NCBI GenBank assembly: GCA_903813345.2
Contig: CAIIXF020000004.1
Location: 12,672,196 to 12,732,195 of the forward strand
DNA length: 60,000 nt
Origin: Owenia fusiformis
Taxonomy: Eukaryota > Annelida > Polychaeta > Sabellida > Oweniidae
Reading direction: 5' to 3'
The notes beneath the pieces were generated by a model. That model worked only from the letters and a program-made list of their open reading frames with translations. It searched no databases and was not told the origin of the DNA. Made by a program: the position numbers and the translations under genes. Shown here one piece after another: positions 54,841-60,000 of the stretch. Position 1 is the first letter of the stretch. Each line of letters begins with the position of its first letter.

Positions 54841-55399
54841 GTAGGTTGACACCATTTCCTGGTATCTTTTGCCTAGGATGAAGAATGTCTACTTTCTTCG
54901 TCTCAGATTTGGCTTACTAGGCATTACGACTATGTATCAGTCAAGTCGAGTAACTAAGTCAACATTCGTAAATACAAATCTCAAAAGTTGTACTCCTTTG
55001 ATTTCCTAAAATAATTTGTGAGGTGGTTATCAAAATGATAATACACATTTTAACGTATTAATTTTGAGTACATCTCGAATCCATTCTCAACAAAGCGTTC
55101 TCGAAATAAGTATTCGAAATGTTTGAGTTCGGAATGATAAAAGTACGTTAAGATATACCGCTCCTTAACAAATTCCTTTGGGAACAAGATATAGAATCAA
55201 AAGCATATTCTTCTTATTTACTCCCTGACACATGCCAACGAATGTTACATTATAAGTAAATATCTCCGTTTTAAATAATTTTGTAAACGTTGTTCTCTAC
55301 AGGTGCCTCTCAATGAGGCGCGATGTTTTTAAATTTAGAGATGTAAGCTATAAACTCAAACTAAAATTCAAACCAAAATTCAAAAGTTGTTAATTCATT

Positions 55400-55640
55400 T
55401 TCATTAGAAGAAGGGCCGTATTGAGCGGCTGTTTTAAATGATCTGGTATACCGGCCTTGAATATACCCTCATCCTAAACAATGTAAATAGTACATCTGAA
55501 GAACATGCTTCTGTAAATATGTTGAATCTCCTTTTTATACTTTTAACCTTTGTATATTATTTAATTTAATTTGATGTACATTTTTATGCTCTCCCCAACA
55601 CGGAGGAAAATAAAGAAACATAAACATAAACATAAACATG
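55400..55640 (+). repeat. Probable non-LTR retrotransposon 3' end
   Basis: The stretch finishes AACACGGAGGAAAATAAAG followed by repeated ACATAA units, the kind of short tandem tail left by RTE/CR1-like elements. No coding part is visible. It could alternatively be a 3' UTR with an AATAAA signal (55,609). Confidence 0.4.
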
Positions 55641-55782
55641 CGCGCGCGCGCAGCTCATCCACTGAACGAAACGCCACTTCCCGCTGAAATCACCGGGTAT
55701 TGATTTTTCCCTTGGTCCGTCCTAAAACTCCTATGATGCCTACTACTCAATTCGATTTTGTATAAAAGTCCGTAATTGGTTA

Positions 55783-56142
55783 TTAATTATCCAGATTATT
55801 TTCATTGCCATCATGACCACTTGAGTGTAAATCGTTGTCACTAGGAATCTCAAGTTGGATGTATTCCTCTTGATTTTGATCGGGAGGAGTACTGGGTACT
55901 TCTAGTTGAATGGGGCTATCAACTTGATTTTCGTAATCTTGACCAAAATTTCTATCGACTTAACTCAGAACAATTTGATTTCTGTCATTCTGACTTTGAC
56001 GATCAGTATTTTGACTCGGAATATTTTCATTTCTGTCGTTCCGTCCCTGACTTTCAGTATCTTGAGTTGAAACATTTTCAGCTCTGTCATTATGATCTGA
56101 CGAGGGGGTAATACGACCGTGACCTCTTTGGTTTACTTTGGC

Positions 56143-56179
<37 letters not shown>

Positions 56180-56274
56180 CTTTGCAGTCGAGCTTGTACA
56201 TACTCGCGTATAGAACGAACTATGTAAAATTTATTTTGAATGGCCCTATATAAGAAGTATAAGAATGATACCAC
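55783..56274 (-). pseudogene. PolyQ and Asn/Gln-rich open frame with one internal stop
   Basis: The frame begins with a hydrophobic stretch (VVSFLYFLY), then KFYIVRSIREYVQARLQSK, a run of Gln, and a tail of imperfect repeats (SQGRNDRNENIPSQN, TDRQSQNDRNQ). A TAA stops it at 55,960, but the same frame stays open for 58 more codons of similar character (VDRNFGQDYENQVD ... NENNLDN) to a second TAA at 55,783; a single C-to-T change in CAA would explain the first stop. An acceptor-like CTTATATAG lies at 56,246. It may be the last exon of an unseen gene, intact with a shortened tail, or a decayed copy. No family recognised. Confidence 0.4.
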
Positions 56275-56950
56275 GGATAGCCATTTTCAGACGTTTCGCA
56301 GATGTAGTGTCTAAGAAGTAATGATCAATTTTCAGGCTTCATTCAAATTAGATGGATACATCTATAAAATAAAATTAATTAAAGTGAGCGAGGCAATCAT
56401 GGCAATAGAAGCCAAAATGTGTACTAAATACAAAGCTGATATATACGTAATACACACACACCTGCGACATCGTGTATATTTCCCGGTATATTTACTTACG
56501 TAGATAAGCAAGTGTGTGTCCAATTTTCACCTTGTCAGCCATGATACACTATTTGCACATTATTCACACCTCCCAGTACACGTTTAAAAATGAGTTGGGT
56601 TACTCATGATCATTTCTGGTACACGCAAAGATACACACACACGCACACGTATAAATAATACGTTATTTTTAGACAATATTCATTACAGTATAAGTCAAAA
56701 TGCAGTCGTTGATAAAGAGCTGTTTTGGTCATAAGGTCTTTGACATGGCTCGTTATTGATTACGAGGAATGGCCGACACAACGTATTACCAAGCAAGGAT
56801 TGAGTTCACTTTCGAGCTCATATATGGAGGAAGGCTTTACAGAGGAAAATTCATCACGACATTTCCTGAAAGCACCAGTACCACGGGGGTATAGTGGAAT
56901 AAGATAGTGAAATAAGAACGAAACAGTACGATTCTCTATCGCCTTGATGT

Positions 56951-57050
56951 AATGCCTTGGTCACATTTGCTCAAATTTTCACCAAGGGGCCCGGCCGATT
57001 GAGTACTTTGTTCAGAAATGTATTCAATTTTGAACAAAATACTCAATTGG
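56951..57050 (+). mobile_element. Left half of the AATGCCTTGG MITE
   Basis: AATGCCTTGGTCACATTTGC through TTTTGAACAAAATACTCAAT matches most of the element at 3,058-3,199; the right end is replaced by the GAAGCCGGCTTCT repeat. Confidence 0.65.
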
Positions 57051-57215
57051 CTTCTGGAGTCACCAAGAGGCTTCTGAAGGACAACAGAAGCCGGCTTCTA
57101 CAATCAACAAGAAGCCGGCTTTTAGAAACCGGCTTCTTGAGGACAACAGAAGTCGGCTTCTGGAGTCACCAAGAAGCCGGCTTTTAAAACTGGCTTCTTA
57201 CTTACTGACGTACTG
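57050..57215. repeat. Palindrome-rich minisatellite
   Basis: Irregular tandem copies of GAAGCCGGCTTCT/GCTTCTGGAGTCACCAAGAA. The motif GAAGCCGGCTTC is itself palindromic. Confidence 0.7.
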
Positions 57216-57224
57216 CAGAAGATG

Positions 57225-59133
57225 GCTTTTGAATATAGTTTATATTGTCATATTTTTGCAAAACTTTACGGGTAAATTGAATTCTAAGCATGGATACCGA
57301 TGAATTTGATCACGTTCATCAATTCCAAAAATATTATGCATTGTATTTCTGTTTAATAAAAACGCACCGCTCATTTTTCAAAACTGGCTCCAATTTGGAG
57401 CCAGTTTTCAAATCAGCTCGCACCATTAAACACAAGCTATTAACGGACAATCTAGCCACTTGGAATCACGAGATACTGTCTCCCGATCATTTTGATGTGG
57501 ATTATACATCTTATTCTCGTATAATCTGCATGAAAATAAGGAAAAACTGAAAAATATGTAAAATTATAACATAATTCAAGATTTTTTGCAAAAAGTCATT
57601 TCAAGTCAAAACTATAAGAGAAAATTAAAGTCTAAGTAAAAATATCGATGAATTAGATCATGTTCACTAAATCAGAACAGATTATGCATTGCATTTCCGT
57701 TTTATAAAAACGCACAGCTCATTTTTCAAAACTGGCTCCAACTTGGAGCCAGTTTACAAATCAGCTCGCTCCATCTTACACAAGCTATGTAGGGACAATC
57801 TAGCAACTGGGAACCACGGGATACTGTCTCACGATCATTTCTATGTGCATTATGCATCTTATTCTCGTATAATTTGCATGAAAATGAGAAAAAACTGAAA
57901 AATACGTAAAATTGTAACTTATTTCAAGATTTTTTGCAAAAAGTCATTTCAAGCCAAAACTATGAGAGAAAATTTATTTCTAAGTAAAAATATCGATGAA
58001 TTAGATCACGTTCACTAAATCAGAACAGATTATGCATTGCATTTCCGTTAAATAAAAACGCACCGCTCATTTTTCAAAACTGGCTCCAACTTGGAGCCAG
58101 TTTACAAATCAGCTCGCTCCATCTTACACAAGCTATGTAGGGGCAATCTAGCAACTGGGAATCACGGGATACTGTCTCACGATTATTTTTATGTGAATTA
58201 TGCATCTTATTCTCGTATAATTGGCCTGAAAATGAGAAAAAACTGAAAAATACGTTAAATCGTAACTTATTTCAAGATTTTTTGCAAAAAGTCATTTCAA
58301 GCCAAAACTATGAGAGAAAATTCATTTCTAAGTAAAAATATCGATGAATTAGATCACGTTCACTAAATCAGAATATATTATGCATTGCATTTCCGTTTAA
58401 TAAAAACGCACCGCTCATTTTTCAAAACTGGCTCCAACTTGGAGCCAGTTTACAAATCAGCTCGCTCCATCTTACACAAGCTATGTAGGGACAATCTAGC
58501 AACTGGGAATCACGGAATACTGTCTCACGATCATTTCTATGTGCATTATGCATCTTATTCTCGTATAATTTGCATGAAAATGAGAAAAAACTGAAAAATA
58601 CGTAAAATTGTAACTTATTTCAAGATTTTTTGCAAAAAGTCATTTCAAGCCAAAACTATGAGAGAAAATTCATTTCTAAGTAAAAATATCGATGAATTAG
58701 ACCACGTTCACTAAATCAGAACAGATTATGCATTGCATTTCCGTTTAATAAAAACGCACCGCTCATTTTTCAAAACTGGCTCCAACTTGGAGCCAGTTTA
58801 CAAATCAGCTCGCTCCATCTTACACAAGCTATGTAGGGACAATCTAGCAACTGGGAATCACGGAATACTGTCTCACGATCATTTCTATGTGCATTATGCA
58901 TCTTATTCTCGTATAATTTGCATGAAAATGAGAAAAAACTGAAAAATACGTAAAATTGTAACTTATTTCAAGATTTTTTGCAAAAAGTCATTTCAAGCCA
59001 AAACTATGAGAGAAAATTCATTTCTAAGTAAAAATATCGATGAATTAGACCACGTTCACTAAATCAGAACAGATTATGCATTGCATTTCCGTTTAATAAA
59101 AACGCACCGCTCATTTTTCAAAACTGGCTCCAA
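57225..59133 (+). repeat. ~348-bp satellite array, forward orientation
   Basis: About five and a half units with a 348-bp period; neighbouring units between ~57,990 and 59,130 are nearly identical and the first is most diverged. Each holds the palindrome ACTGGCTCCAACTTGGAGCC and most hold a 69-codon frame (MHFRLIKTHRSFFKTGS...). The frame has no known family and probably survives because the units are young. Confidence 0.88.
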
Positions 59134-60000
59134 GTCTATGATCGTGAGACAGTATCCCGTGATTCCCAGTTGCTAGATTGTCCCTACATAGCTTGTGTAA
59201 GATGGAGCGAGCTGATTTGTAAACTGGCTCCAAGTTGGAGCCAGTTTTGTAAAATGAGCGGTGCGTTTTTATTAAACGGAAATGCAATGCATAATCTGTT
59301 CTAATTTGGTGAACATGATCTAATTCATCGATATTTGTACTTAGAATTGATTTTTCTCTCATAGTAATTGGCTTGAAATGACTTTTTGCAAAGAATCTTT
59401 AAATATATTACAATTTTATGTATTTTTCCAGTTTTTTCTCATTTTCATGCAAATTATACGAGAATAACATGCATAATGCACATAAAAATAATCGTGAGAT
59501 AGTATTTCGTGATTCCCAGTTACCAGATTGTACCTACATAGCATTTGTCATATGGGGCGAGCTGATTTGCAAACTGGCTCCAAGTTGGAGCCAGTTTTGA
59601 AAAGTGAGCGGTGCGTTTTTATTAAACGGAAATGCAATGCATAATCTATTCTGATTTAATGAATGTGATCTTATTCATCGATATCTGTGCTTAGAATTCA
59701 ATTTACTGTCATAGTTTTGGCTTGAAATGACTTTTTCCAAAAAATCTTGAAATATGTAATAATTTTACGTATTTTTCAGTTTTTTCTCATTTTCATGCAA
59801 ATTATACGAGAATAAGATGCATAATGCACATAACAATTATCATGAAACAGTATCCCGTGATTCCCTGTTGCTAGATTACCCCTACATAGCTTGTGTAAGA
59901 TGGAGCGAGCTGATTTGCAAACTGGCTCCAAGTTGGAGCCAGTTTTGTAAAATGAGCGATGCGTTTTTATCAAACAGAAATGCAATGCATAATCTACTCT
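59134..60000 (-). repeat. Same satellite in inverted orientation, running off the window
   Basis: After GGCTCCAAG at 59,133 the sequence jumps to the reverse complement of the unit and continues to the window end with a slightly longer period (~353-357 bp) and more divergence between units. Confidence 0.85.

Noticed and set aside
55302-55320. Strong acceptor TTGTTCTCTACAG as exon 2 of the + gene starting at 54,732
   Set aside because: Splicing there would reach a stop after about four residues; it could be a minor isoform, but I do not model it.
57333-59985. Recurrent 69-codon frame in each satellite unit as a multicopy gene
   Set aside because: Near-identity of whole units explains its survival; no start context, signal or family supports a gene. 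Kept only as a testable point under the satellite finding.

Overview
This is animal nuclear DNA, AT-rich by eye, with spliced protein-coding genes carrying GT-AG introns of about 0.4 to 8.5 kb. Large amounts of small inverted-repeat (MITE/foldback) DNA, non-LTR retrotransposon ends, Tc1/mariner remains and satellite arrays sit between and inside the genes. The gene types (ASB-like ankyrin/SOCS-box protein, poly-C2H2 zinc finger protein, GULO/ALO-type flavin oxidase) and the repeat load suggest an invertebrate, possibly marine. I cannot name the species, and nothing here is bacterial.

Layout: 1-12.4 kb has no supported gene and is a mosaic of dispersed repeats. 12.5-13.8 kb (+) is an intronless ankyrin-repeat/SOCS-box protein of 420 aa. 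15.7-38.0 kb (-) is an 11-exon gene that I could join completely in frame. It encodes a 614-aa membrane-anchored FAD-linked oxidase of the aldonolactone oxidase family, with the C-terminal HWAK motif but without the usual flavin-linking His. Its 8.5-kb intron 6 contains, on the opposite strand, an intact 868-aa zinc finger gene (24.8-27.4 kb). 38-43 kb is mostly mobile DNA, including a nested inverted-repeat insertion.

43.4-53.7 kb (-) is a second spliced gene: three exons, a signal peptide, a 249-aa product of no family I recognise. Its 8.2-kb first intron is nearly filled by two consecutive intervals bounded by inverted repeats. These contain a broken mariner transposase, the 3' end of a LINE, a fragment resembling a Crypton/KIAA1958-like ORF and a small element with Transib-like ends. 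About 1.1 kb upstream and divergent, a + strand first exon (54,732-54,840) begins a gene whose remainder I could not follow. 55.8-56.3 kb (-) holds a polyQ/N-rich open frame interrupted by one stop. 57.2-60 kb is a ~348-bp satellite that switches orientation near 59,134 and runs out of the window.

The genes do not look like one pathway. The oxidase and the orphan protein are both predicted to enter the secretory route, the zinc finger protein is predicted nuclear, and the ASB-like protein is a likely Cullin-RING E3 substrate receptor. Exon models come from reading splice signals and frame by eye; RNA evidence would be decisive.
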